Shown here piece by piece: positions 37,135 through 46,412 of a stretch of 64,000 nucleotides of DNA (position 1 is the stretch's first letter; each line of letters opens with the position of its first letter). The translations under genes and the position numbers were made by a program. Origin of the DNA: Hyaloperonospora brassicae (Eukaryota; Oomycota; Peronosporomycetes; Peronosporales; Peronosporaceae). Below the pieces are notes generated by a model. It was not told where the DNA came from. It made no database searches and saw nothing but the letters and a program-made list of their open reading frames with translations. Where the stretch lies: contig CANTFL010001487.1 of assembly GCA_947650285.1 (NCBI GenBank), forward strand, positions 1 through 64,000, written 5' to 3'.

Positions 37135-37579
37135 TGTAACGGGGCACGCCTTGTATTGATTTTAAACAAGGTTGTGTGTACCCGACGTCACGTACACGTG
37201 GCGTGAGGAAGCGCAGCGAAGTAGTCAGAACTCGAAAGTTCTGTCTAAGGGAAAAATTAGAACTGTATTTAATACAGTTATTTTCTTGAAAAACCATCTT
37301 TTGTCTTGAGCTAACTATATTAAACTACAATCTCTTATGTGGGTTTCTTGCTCACCACCCATCGCACGCGTCCAGCAGCGATTAGTGGTTAATATGGTTG
37401 ATGTACCGTGAACATCAACCATCAGGTGGAGCAACCAATCAAAGAAATATTACCCTCGGGGGTAATATTCCTCCAACCTTACTCCTTACGGGTAATGTCA
37501 ATTGAACATTATCGAAATAGATATTGTTCGAAATTGATACGAATATATCAATTTTTTGAAACGGGTTCACCCCGTTTCA
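37135..37579 (+). repeat. Solo LTR, TGTAACGGGG family, subfamily A
   Basis: A 445-bp unit with inverted ends TGTAACGGGG and CCCCGTTTCA, flanked by a perfect GGTGG duplication and with no internal retroelement region beside it, so it is a solo LTR left by recombination. Shared internal landmarks with 43720-44158 (CACCACCCAT, AGCAGCGATTA) place both in one family. The right half is a row of hairpins (see findings). The element class (Gypsy-like) is an inference, because no coding region is present. Confidence 0.85.
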
Positions 37580-37584
37580 GGTGG

Positions 37585-38075
37585 AATAAGATGCCAACAC
37601 CTGCACGCCTCCCCTGAGCGGCCGATCAATAAGAGAGATTTGGGAAACACGGCCCTATTCGATACCACGAGTGGTTGGAGGGCTCGCGAGTCACGTCACC
37701 GATGGCTCCCTTAATGACTTGTGTTTCCTGTACAAAGACAACATCGAAATGACTGTGTCGATCCAGGCGTTCAAACCAAGCCAGCCAGTCCCAACGATCT
37801 TGTTCTGAGCGTACAAAGCCTCTCACATTTGAGTCAGCAGGCCAAAAGTTCTCTCGTTCGTGTGCAATGACGTCTCAACACAGGAGGAGGCGGGGAGCGT
37901 GAACATGACAACCCGTGCCGGCGTTTTTCTTTCCGACAACGTGCCCTAAATGTGTCGAGGTCCGCGCGAAGTAAAGATGCGCGATCGTGACAGGGTGACG
38001 TCATAAAATAATCAGTCAGTGCGGTTTGCCCATAAAAGCGATTGTGAGCATACTTGCGCTTACATCCCATCATGA
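37585..38075 (-). mobile_element. LINE 5' part (N-terminal region and start of the endonuclease)
   Basis: On the minus strand, 37626-37826 reads RGFVRSEQDRWDWLAWFERL followed by DVVFVQETQV. The last part is the start of an exonuclease-endonuclease-phosphatase domain, with the catalytic Glu in QET. Upstream, 37834-38073 is an ATG-led segment rich in Arg, Cys and Pro that is the likely ORF beginning. A frame change separates the two. The LINE ends close to the start of the giant inverted repeat. Confidence 0.75.
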
Positions 38076-39185
38076 GACGACGTTATGTCCATCTCGGAAA
38101 CAGCAGGCTACGGTACAATGAACTAGCCACTGTTGTCCCCGTACTTTCGGTACTACAACGTCCGCCTTTCCAAATATGAAGCCCTTCATTAGTTTTTATC
38201 TTACAGCGCTGGGCTTCTATGTGTGATTCGATACACCGCACTTCCGCTTGGCAAAGAGGGTCAGAGACACAGCGGTTCAATGGCGTAATCATGTAGAAAA
38301 TGTGAGCCCAGTACATCGTAAGGCACACTGCTGTATCAATGCTAATCTTTCCTTATTAAGTACAAGCTACAGGCAACCAGCTGTCCGTCGCAGCTTATTG
38401 AACAGACTACACATTTTAGACGTATCGCGCCAAAGACTGGTTTGGATCAAGTGACCTCAAACGACTTCCGAATTGTCCGTGCTACTCATCGTATTTTGAA
38501 AAAGAGTTGAGTCAGCTCCACCTGAATGTAAGGTATAACGAAGCAGGCACGCGGAAACACCGAGTGATACGTTAACAGTGCTCCACCCAATTTTATTTGA
38601 TGAACGGCACGATCTCATGTATAATAGCTCACGGCGATTGGTGCTGGTTAAGCCTGCGATTTGATACGCGTCCATATGTTCTCCGTGTGACAAAAAATCG
38701 ATGATCTGGCAGTGTCTCGTACTGATCATTTTACAAGCGGGTGATGCTCAATTACTCTTCGGTCCGTTCAAAGTTTCGCGCTTCCACCGTCAAGCTTGGT
38801 CATTTCATTCTAGCAGGAAAGCCTCACAAACACAGCCATTTCCACATGAAAAAATGACATCAGTTCGTTGTCCCTCCACTACAACGAGAATGATAAAGCC
38901 GTGGCGCAGATTCGGCACCAGCTCGTCACGCACGATGGACACGAAAAGGTGCTGTAGGCAAACCAAACCTCATGCCCGGAAGGATACAGGTGAAGTGTTC
39001 CGCGTTTTTCGCTACACAGGATGGGTTGTTTGCGATGAATAGATGGAGCTGGACGTAATAAAATCTCCATCGACACAACTGTGCATGCTACCGTTGTTCA
39101 GCATGTTTCCACTTCTTCGATCGGCTCATTACCTGGGACGTTGTCGGACCAGAACATGTGATTCTTGTCATGAACATGGACATAG

Positions 39186-39386
39186 TTATGGAAGCTTCCG
39201 ATACAGATACCCAACAAAGCAAGCATTAGTTTTGGTATTTACTCTTCACAATGGCTGCTCGCATCTGACGATGATGATAGCCGTCTCAAGCGTTCTTATG
39301 AGCTCGATGCTGACTTGATAAGTATCAAACAATTCAAGCGTTATCGAAATCATGAACTGAGTAAGGCTGAAGCGATGGATCAGTGA
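39186..39386 (+). pseudogene. Open coding-like segment without a start, left arm
   Basis: 66 codons between stops, with strongly protein-like content (SQWLLASDDDDSRLKRSYEL, then KQFKRYRNHELSKAEAMDQ). The segment upstream (38.85-39.2 kb) has similar scraps in other frames (DKAVAQIRHQLVTHDGHEKV; FDRLITWDVVGPEHVILVMN). It looks like the tail of a dead gene. It is mirrored at 60725-60925. The family is not recognised. Confidence 0.3.
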
Positions 39387-40021
39387 AGCGAATCTTATCG
39401 AGTAGCAAACATATTGGTGTCACCTACTTCGCAAGCTTCGTAGCGTCCAGCTTAAACCATACGGTAACAGCATTTGGCACGATATGTAGTACCGCCATTG
39501 GAATCTTGCTAGAATGCCAGGACATAGGGAGCGCCGATCGATGTTGATTACGCCACGAGTGCGTTTTCGCAGCACGAACGCACCAGGGAGAGACCCTTAG
39601 GAGCTCTGCCGTATCAGCTCGCACCAACCGTCGCGAAGTATTTGTCGAATAGCTGCGCACAGTTGCCACTCGCAACAAAGGTGTATGAAACCGTCCGTGT
39701 ACAAAGCGATAGAAGCCATGGCCGTTTTTGGGAAAGCCTTAGATTGACAGCGCCGTTTCCTGTTTCTTACGATAGTCCGCCACATAATCGATAGCCACGC
39801 CTACCTAGGCTCGTTTCAATAACGACTCGACTGAAACAGTCTTTAGGCTAATTCATTCTGCCACGCCTCCTTAGCGTTTCAAGAAAGTCTAACCTTGAAG
39901 TTTGATGCGCCTGCGTAGTACTCTCGTGGGCTAAAACCGATTCGATCCGATAGTCCACATTCTCCTGACGCCTTTCATTTGGTCTGTTGGATCGCTACGT
40001 TTCTTGTGCTCTTCACATTTT

Positions 40022-40036
40022 TCATTCTCCAATCTA
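40022..40036 (+). promoter_or_regulatory. Oomycete initiator-like element of the secreted protein gene
   Basis: TCATTCTCCAATCTA lies 56 bases upstream of the ATG at 40078. It matches the TCAYTCY initiator followed by a CAA/CAW element typical of oomycete transcription starts, giving a short 5' leader. It is mirrored at 60075-60089. Confidence 0.55.
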
Positions 40037-40077
40037 CCGGTGAGCAGCACATTACCTTTCACTTGAGATCGACGAAA

Positions 40078-41181
40078 ATGACCCCACGCATCTTGGCCCT
40101 TGCTGGCCTTCTGGTTGCGGCTTTTGCATCCGCCAACGTTCCAGTTTTCGTGCACCACGACGCCGTGTATTTGCTTCCCGAATCTCGCGGCCTACCGTGC
40201 TCGGATGATGGCGGCATGAACTGTCCAAAAGCCGGAGATGTCGCCTATGCCGGCTGCCGGCCGGGCCTGTTGTCCTACAACGGAGCGGTGTGCGTTGCCC
40301 CGGTCGATGCTCAATGCATCGAAGCGGTCGATGATACGTGGTTGTGCACGTTCCCTCAAACGGCATACACTTCTGCCACCGATACTGATCCCATCGGGAT
40401 GTACGATGATATCGATGATGACGACGATGAGAGGCTTAGAAACCTGCTCAGTGTTCTCTGCGACGTCAATTCGGGCAAAGATGCTTACAAGACATCCAGA
40501 TACGGCTGCCGCACGATCACGAGTGCTGTAAAAGCACCTACTATTCATACAGTCACTGAGACCGGGAGCACGGTCAATCAACACGATCAGGCTACCCCGC
40601 ACACAATCCAAAACGGGGAGTACCATGGCGGATTTGTGACTCCGATGTATGGGTCACCGAACGATGGTTACTCAGCCAACGAGGCCTACCCTACTCGGAT
40701 AAACGACTTGGTTGATGACTTCGACTCAATCGACGACGTTTACCCTACTCACCACGCCCACAACGTCTACAGTTCCATCAACTCGTTGAATCATCATGAC
40801 ACTTACGATCTCCAGCAAAAAATGCTCCCGGCCGACCCGATACAAGTGGCAACGGATGGTCTAACGACGGTACCTGATTCTTATTTGTCAGTGGTTCCTG
40901 TTGTTTCGACACTGAAACCCGACGTCATGACGGTGATCCCTGGTACGTCGACGTTGACACCCGACGTCTTGACGGTGGTCCCTGCTATTGTGCCAGTCGT
41001 TCCTGGCACCCCTACAGTGGTGACGGACATACTGCCTCTAGGTCCAGACATCACAACGGCCATTCCCGGGGTCGTTACTCTGCCGCCTATCATTCCGGCG
41101 ATACCATCAGTTACCCCGACGCCTTTAACGACACCAACTTTCCCGCGGTTCCAGAGACGGATGAGATCGTTGGGTGAATAG
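40078..41181 (+). CDS. Secreted cysteine-rich protein with Pro/Thr/Val repeat tail, left copy
   Basis: 367-aa protein of unknown function. An N-terminal signal peptide (MTPRILALAGLLVAAFASA, cleavage before NVPVF) predicts secretion. A compact module follows with six Cys at residues 41, 49, 60, 72, 80 and 90, then an acidic stretch (DDIDDDDDERLRN, about 110-122), two more Cys (128, 144), a His/Asp/Asn-rich middle, and a C-terminal region (about 270-355) of imperfect TLxPDVxTVxPG repeats that looks mucin- or wall-protein-like. It ends in a basic RFQRRMRSLGE. The frame continues upstream of 40078 but has no ATG there. There is no RxLR-dEER arrangement. It is intact, intronless and duplicated in the opposite arm. 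A surface, wall or apoplastic role is a guess from composition. Confidence 0.8.
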   Translation: MTPRILALAGLLVAAFASANVPVFVHHDAVYLLPESRGLPCSDDGGMNCPKAGDVAYAGCRPGLLSYNGAVCVAPVDAQCIEAVDDTWLCTFPQTAYTSATDTDPIGMYDDIDDDDDERLRNLLSVLCDVNSGKDAYKTSRYGCRTITSAVKAPTIHTVTETGSTVNQHDQATPHTIQNGEYHGGFVTPMYGSPNDGYSANEAYPTRINDLVDDFDSIDDVYPTHHAHNVYSSINSLNHHDTYDLQQKMLPADPIQVATDGLTTVPDSYLSVVPVVSTLKPDVMTVIPGTSTLTPDVLTVVPAIVPVVPGTPTVVTDILPLGPDITTAIPGVVTLPPIIPAIPSVTPTPLTTPTFPRFQRRMRSLGE

Positions 41182-42909
41182 ATGCAGTTCATGGTACACA
41201 CTGATCAGAGTCTATCTGCTCAGCGGTCGCTAGTCGATAAGAATCAAAGACTGAAAGACAGCTTCTCGTGTAAACTGAAGTTGAAAACAATGGCAATTGA
41301 ACGTGACCCGAAGAGCAAAATTTGTTGTTTGTTCCATGGCCCGAATCCGCCCACGCATTAACAAATCAAACCCAGGTTTGCAGATGAGGCCATGCTGCAT
41401 CGCGGCCTGCTCATTCACTCAAAACTACCCTTGCATCGTTATTCACAACACTTTTGGCTGGCAGATAAAATGTCCGACACGCAGCTGCACTGTTGTCGGC
41501 ATAGTTGTTCGCACATGCCCGTGGTAACCATAGCTCTAAATTACTTACGCAAGCAAGCGGATCAGAGGTGCAGTCAATATTCGTACGTAGGCAACAAGCA
41601 AATCGACCTCCCACAAGATAATCAAAATTAAGCTATTCTGCAGAGATCATTCGTCCGGGCAACATGTCATTTACATACCAGCAAGCGACAGACTTAAAGG
41701 TTCGTTTTTGGATTTACCGCGTGACTGAACAACTTCAAGATTGCGATATGACCAGACTATAGCTACCTGCCAGATGTCATCGAGCAACTGATACATTTAT
41801 GTTGGTTCAGGTCTCGTCGAATAAGACTTGGAAACAAGGCTTCACGTATTAGCGGTTATTGCAAATTGAAGCTAATATTGCTCAGCTTTGACAGCATTAC
41901 TACAGAGAGTGACCAAAGATAGAGAGAGCGCAGGGATCTCAAAACATCCAGTGTAGAACATGTTGGACAAACGAGAAGTGACCCGTATGCACGGCATTGT
42001 TACGATAAAGGGAATACTAAGGTCAAAATAAGTACGTATCTTCTAAGCGACTCGTCATCACATAAATCGTCGCACTTAATAGCGTATGAGGTACCAGACC
42101 GCGTGATGGATATAGCGATGTGCTGCAGTTTGTAGGGTCGTAACGGTATCATTAAATTGATGTTTTTTGTCCATTACTTATAACAGCAAGTAGCGTCATC
42201 ACTAATACAATTTTAATTAGGACATCGCGTCCCATTATAATGCAGGCATTCATCGGGTAAACACAACAGGCTCGACGTCGAACGATTAAACGCTTCATGA
42301 CCTGAATCTTCGCAAAAGAGACGTATCTCTGAAGTGCTGCTCGATGATCAGTGTAGTCGATTGCCGATATCAAGCCCAATCCAGCAGCTTGGCAAGTCCA
42401 GAGCAATATTAACCGAAGCAATACGTCCTAGAGGCGAAGTGTCGCGTACGAATTTAAGATTTGTTTAAAAGAACAGCTCAATTTGAAAGTTCAACAAAAG
42501 GCAAATGATAATTCTATCGATCGCTTTTGGACCTGCTGCCACCCATGATGACCAAACATATTTGAAAAACTAGTGCCTGCGGAGTAGAATCTGGAAACCT
42601 CACAGCGCATGTAACTTGCATCTTTCAAGAAGTTCAGCAGTATTTACCCGCTATCAGAGGCGATGGTTAGCACCAGTTCCTTTTATGATTGAATTATTGG
42701 TGTTTTGCCTGAACCTTTTTGGTCTAGCATTCGAGTATGTTTTCTGTTATTTTATTTATGGCAGCTAGAGCAGTTTTGCCTAGATATCGTAATGACCAAT
42801 TATTGCATTTAGGTTGGAAAATTTACTTTCCTTTCAGTTTAAATTAGTTTTATATGCTTCAAGTTTGTTTTTATTTTGACTGGTTCATTTATGTTTGTGT
42901 CTTTATGAA
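41182..42909. other. Non-coding part of the left arm
   Basis: 1.7 kb downstream of the secreted protein gene with no supported gene. A minus-strand open stretch at 42152-42421 lacks an ATG, and its length differs between the arms because of the one-base indel. Its mirror is 57201-58929. Confidence 0.5.
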
Positions 42910-43719
42910 TAGGGAATTGCTAAATTCACACCCCTTTTCCTTAGATTCACACCCTTCCTTCAAAAATTTATACAAAAAACCCCTATTCGTTTTAAGATTT
43001 GATTTCTGACAAAGGTGTTACTCAATAATCTAGACCATTAAACGGCAAGTATTACGTAAGAAATATATAAGATACTACTCACGCCTGTATCTATTCACAA
43101 ATGTCAGTATCGATAAACACGTTCCAGCAACGATAGGGAGCGTGGCTCGGGGCGCAAATATCGGTCATGCGCGCGCAAAATGCCAAACAAGACGATCAAA
43201 TAAAGCACACGACATGCATCCGACGCCATCGTGCCGTCTGAAGTAACAAATGCGCTGGTCTGGAAGTCGCTCTGAGCTTTGCGAGGTTTTTTTGCACGTG
43301 TTTAGATGGCCTCTGTCCATGCGCGCAGTGATCCAATTTCTATATGACACGAGACGAAACGAGTTGTGGAACGTTATCAGAAGAAGAAACGAGAACGCAC
43401 AGCAGCACTTGTGGCAGTGCGTAGCAATCGAAGTGGGAACACACAAAATGTGCGCGACAGGTCGAATGCCAAAGTGGTCGTACAAGAGTTGCGCTGTAAC
43501 GGACCGAGCGACGTCCACTGCATTCTATTAACACAATACAAAGCTCACTGCAGCGTAAACTGCTTCGATTGCGACAGAACTGCAGCGACTAAACCGTTCG
43601 TGGTCAGGTCACACAGGTGAAGATGGACGGAAATTGCCATCCAATGCAATCGCTTTGTCTGCAGGTCAAAGCGATACTCGTACAGATCAATTACTCTGTA
43701 GTGTATACAATACACATAG

Positions 43720-44158
43720 GTAACGGGGCACTGTTGACTACGTACTGGTTGACCAGTACGAAGTATACTTCCACTGACGACTGTGGTCGACAGTGCCCTG
43801 CTAGGTGTTGAATGAAACACAGAGGAAGTAAAGGAGACTAAGTAGTTAGACTAGTCTCTTGGTAAAAGTAAAACTGTATTAATATAATTAAGTCCTATAA
43901 CTCCTTGAATCTCTGTTGTCCTGACTTATAAATACTAATATAACTATATGTATGATGACGTCTACTCACCACCCATTGCGCGCATTTAGCAGCGATTAAT
44001 GGGTTGATATCATCACGATATCAACCAATGAGTAGACCCTTCGGTCATCCCAACAATATCACCATGTCTTGTGATATTGTTAAAAGAATATTCAACGTAA
44101 TATTCTTTATTGTCAGATTGTTTTAATGACAATCTCATGAAACAGGCTACCCCGTTAC
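43720..44158 (+). repeat. Solo LTR, TGTAACGGGG family, subfamily B, left copy
   Basis: 439 bp with inverted ends GTAACGGGG and CCCCGTTAC. ACATAG lies on both sides, giving a 5-6-bp target duplication. It shares landmarks with the LTRs at 37135 and 62911 but differs in most stem sequences. No internal coding region is present, so it is a solo LTR inserted into the TIR element before the arm duplication. Confidence 0.85.
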
Positions 44159-45168
44159 ACATAGCAGCACATGCGCTGCGTATGTTGGCAGCGTATTGTA
44201 GTCATTGAAAGAAAGAGACACTTTATATAGCGACATCTCAGCTCAGATTTTTAGATATGAGTGCAACAAACGCATGCAGCGACTGACGATCCGGTCAAGT
44301 GCATGCTGACCCCCTCGAGAATGAACGGGTACCTGCATTCCAGCGAATTAGTTGTGAATTTGCAGCATGTGGACAAGTAAGCGACAGTGTCAGTTCGTGT
44401 GTATGTATATTCGACGTCATCTACTTACTGCGAGATACTGACTCAACCTCAAGATCAGTTTTCTGCACGTGCTACAGCACTTGTCTATCCATGTAGATAT
44501 GTTCTCGAACCGGAGGCGGTGTTCTGCATGAAGGAGTGCCTTGCAATCTCAACTTGACGGTACGAAAACCTCGTGAGCCTTATCTTTGTAGCAACAAAGA
44601 ATGCAGCAAAACACTCGGTGACACACCTTACCGAGCAGCTCATACGCGCTTATCTCCACATAGCCACAGTCACTTGCTGTACTTGTGCCGCCGGAATGAA
44701 CGTTTAATGAGGAACATACGGGTAGCACGGACAACAGAGAGGCAGCGAGGAATGCAGTTGTGATCAACTGTCCTCGAATGAATCTTTGTATCGTGACGTT
44801 TACGCTTGACGCGGTTATGTTTCAAGTCACGAAGTATCCAGTGTCGATCGATCATACAGAGACAAGGGCACAAAGCTGACCGTGGAGATCATAGCAAAGT
44901 TCTAGATGGCAACAACGTATAGTACTTCGCCTCGTATCAAAAAGCGTATCGGGTACGATGGTATTGATCTACTGTAAACATGAACGACATTTCCTACTTC
45001 CGTAACCACGTTGTGGTGGCAGTGGTCTTTGTCTCACCAGAACACGGCTGAAACTTCATCGTGAGAAAAATGTACACTTTGGTCCTGCGTGTGATGATCA
45101 GCGGCGTTTATACTTAGCTGAAGACGGTAAATACGTGTGGAAATGTAGCCGTTTCCCCCACTGAATGC

Positions 45169-45459
45169 TTAGCTGCTCTTCGTCTCCGTGATTGGAGTAG
45201 ATGCAGGTTTGTCATTGGTACCCACTTGCTCGACGTTGGCCTTCTGTACCTAGACAGCGCCCTCCAATGTATCGCCAACGTTCGTCTTCTCCTTCTCTAC
45301 AACCATCATAGACTCGGCAACGGCTTCCGTTTGCGCGGTAAGCGTCACAGCTTCAGCCTTTTTAGACATGTCAGACGTATCGGCAAAGACAGCCGTCTCG
45401 CCAATTGCAGCGGCTTGGGCAAGCTCAATCGAGTCGGTACCCGTCTCGGTCTCGACCTT
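45169..45459 (-). pseudogene. Captured gene fragment inside the TIR element, left copy
   Basis: The minus strand has a frame of about 96 codons, rich in Ala, Glu, Thr and Val (DSIELAQAAAIGETAVFADT; AEAVTLTAQTEAVAESMMVV), with one TAG in the middle and a TAA at the end. It begins right at the TIR without an ATG. Its composition is clearly coding-like, so it is probably the 3' end of a host gene picked up by the element. It is mirrored at 54651-54941. Confidence 0.4.
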
Positions 45460-45525
45460 GTATATATAAGATTCTGAAGGAAGGGTGTGAATCTAAGGAA
45501 AAGGGGTGTGAATTTAGCAATTCCC

Positions 45526-46412
45526 TATAAATATCATCTTACTTTACTTTTTTGATTTGTCTAGGCTTATCGAATATCACTTTAAATTGAAAAAATACGA
45601 TAGCTTTTAATATGATGTCTCTGAATTATTAGTATATCCAATTACTTATTTGAATATTGTTCATAAATACCAAATTTGGTTTTTAATTATAGTTAATTAT
45701 ATTTTGGAAAAGGTTTTTGTTATAATCCGAACAGTTTGTGCTGCAGGATCTGCAATTACATGAGCTTTGTTTATTTCCGTAGCGTACATGGAGATATTGG
45801 AATAAATAAATTTATGGTTTTTGCCCTATAAAGTATATTGATAGTGAAAGCCATTTAAGTTTACCTTTCTCATTTTGAGATAAAGATCATCTTAAAATAC
45901 AGCCACTTCGATTTGAAACTAGTGATAAATCTTGAACAGCTGATACTCTACCAATGTGGACAAGGTTGTATACGCTCATATTAAAAAAATTACCTTGATT
46001 GGAAGAGATGATAGCGTAGGCTCGGGATATTGAGCCGACACGCTACAAACCAAGAAATCCGTTGAATGAAAACCAGAATACATACAATAAAGATCACTTT
46101 CTGCATACTGATCCCGTCTGCGTAGCTTTCGGAGCGGTTACTTAACGGATGATATCCGGAACAAATTTCACAACCATAATATTGCACTACAAGCAACCAT
46201 TATCAGTGAATTTATATTGATGCCTCTTCCCGACAATGTACATTTCTAAAAATTTGGCGGAGGTGTTCCGGCTCATTGGTAGTGAGTTCCAGCGTATCCA
46301 CTCCGTCCCGCATCACACTATTCAAGCGTTTTATTGCCAATCAACGTCCGCGCGACCTTCGTACACTCTTTTTGCGCATCGCACACCTGATGAAAAACTA
46401 AAAGATAGAAGG
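45526..46412. other. AT-rich inner end of the left arm
   Basis: There is no intact gene. A GC-richer patch at 46250-46400 reads like protein on either strand (plus: LAEVFRLIGSEFQRIHSVP), but stops interrupt it. A 38-codon minus-strand ATG ORF near 45990-46110 starts MQKVIFIVCILVFI. It is hydrophobic and too short to call. Confidence 0.4.

Larger units (their letters stand above)
42912..45525 (+). mobile_element. DNA-transposon-like element with 51-bp perfect terminal inverted repeats, left copy
   Basis: GGGAATTGCTAAATTCACAC... at 42912-42962 is repeated exactly in reverse at 45475-45525 (51 bases). The flanks are TA/TA, or more broadly TATGAATA and TATAAATA (7 of 8 the same), so either a TA or an 8-bp target duplication is possible. 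No transposase is recognisable inside, so the element is non-autonomous. It holds a later solo LTR (43720-44158) and a captured gene-like fragment at its right end. Without the LTR it is about 2.17 kb. Confidence 0.75.
38105..46412 (+). repeat. Giant inverted repeat, left arm
   Basis: Everything here recurs in reverse complement at 53698-61930. Paired positions sum to 100111 outside about 42165 and to 100110 inside it, so only one net base of indel is visible over about 7 kb of the inner arm. The 367-aa gene, the TIR element, the solo LTR and all non-coding DNA are mirrored. Identity is near complete from about 39.4 to 46.35 kb and visibly lower at both ends. Confidence 0.97.

Noticed and set aside
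40117..40460. Possible RxLR-type effector motif in the secreted protein (ERLRNLL after the Asp run)
   Set aside because: The position (about residue 118) is too far from the signal peptide, and no dEER motif follows in the usual arrangement.
42152..42421. Minus-strand 89-codon frame (140 codons in the right arm) that looks secreted (LILLWTCQAAGLGLISA)
   Set aside because: It begins with TTG and not ATG, differs in length between the arms by a one-base indel, and has no supporting domain.
44549..44767. Minus-strand frame with a signal-peptide-like start (ITTAFLAASLLSVLPV)
   Set aside because: The first codon is TTG, no ATG precedes it, and it lies inside the TIR element; a chance hydrophobic run is more likely. 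The mirror at 55343-55561 adds no independent support.
45990..46196. Small ORF with internal ATG reading MQKVIFIVCILVFI
   Set aside because: Only 38 codons remain from the ATG, the segment is AT-rich, and no cleavage site or domain follows. Exact mirroring in the other arm reflects the duplication, not selection.
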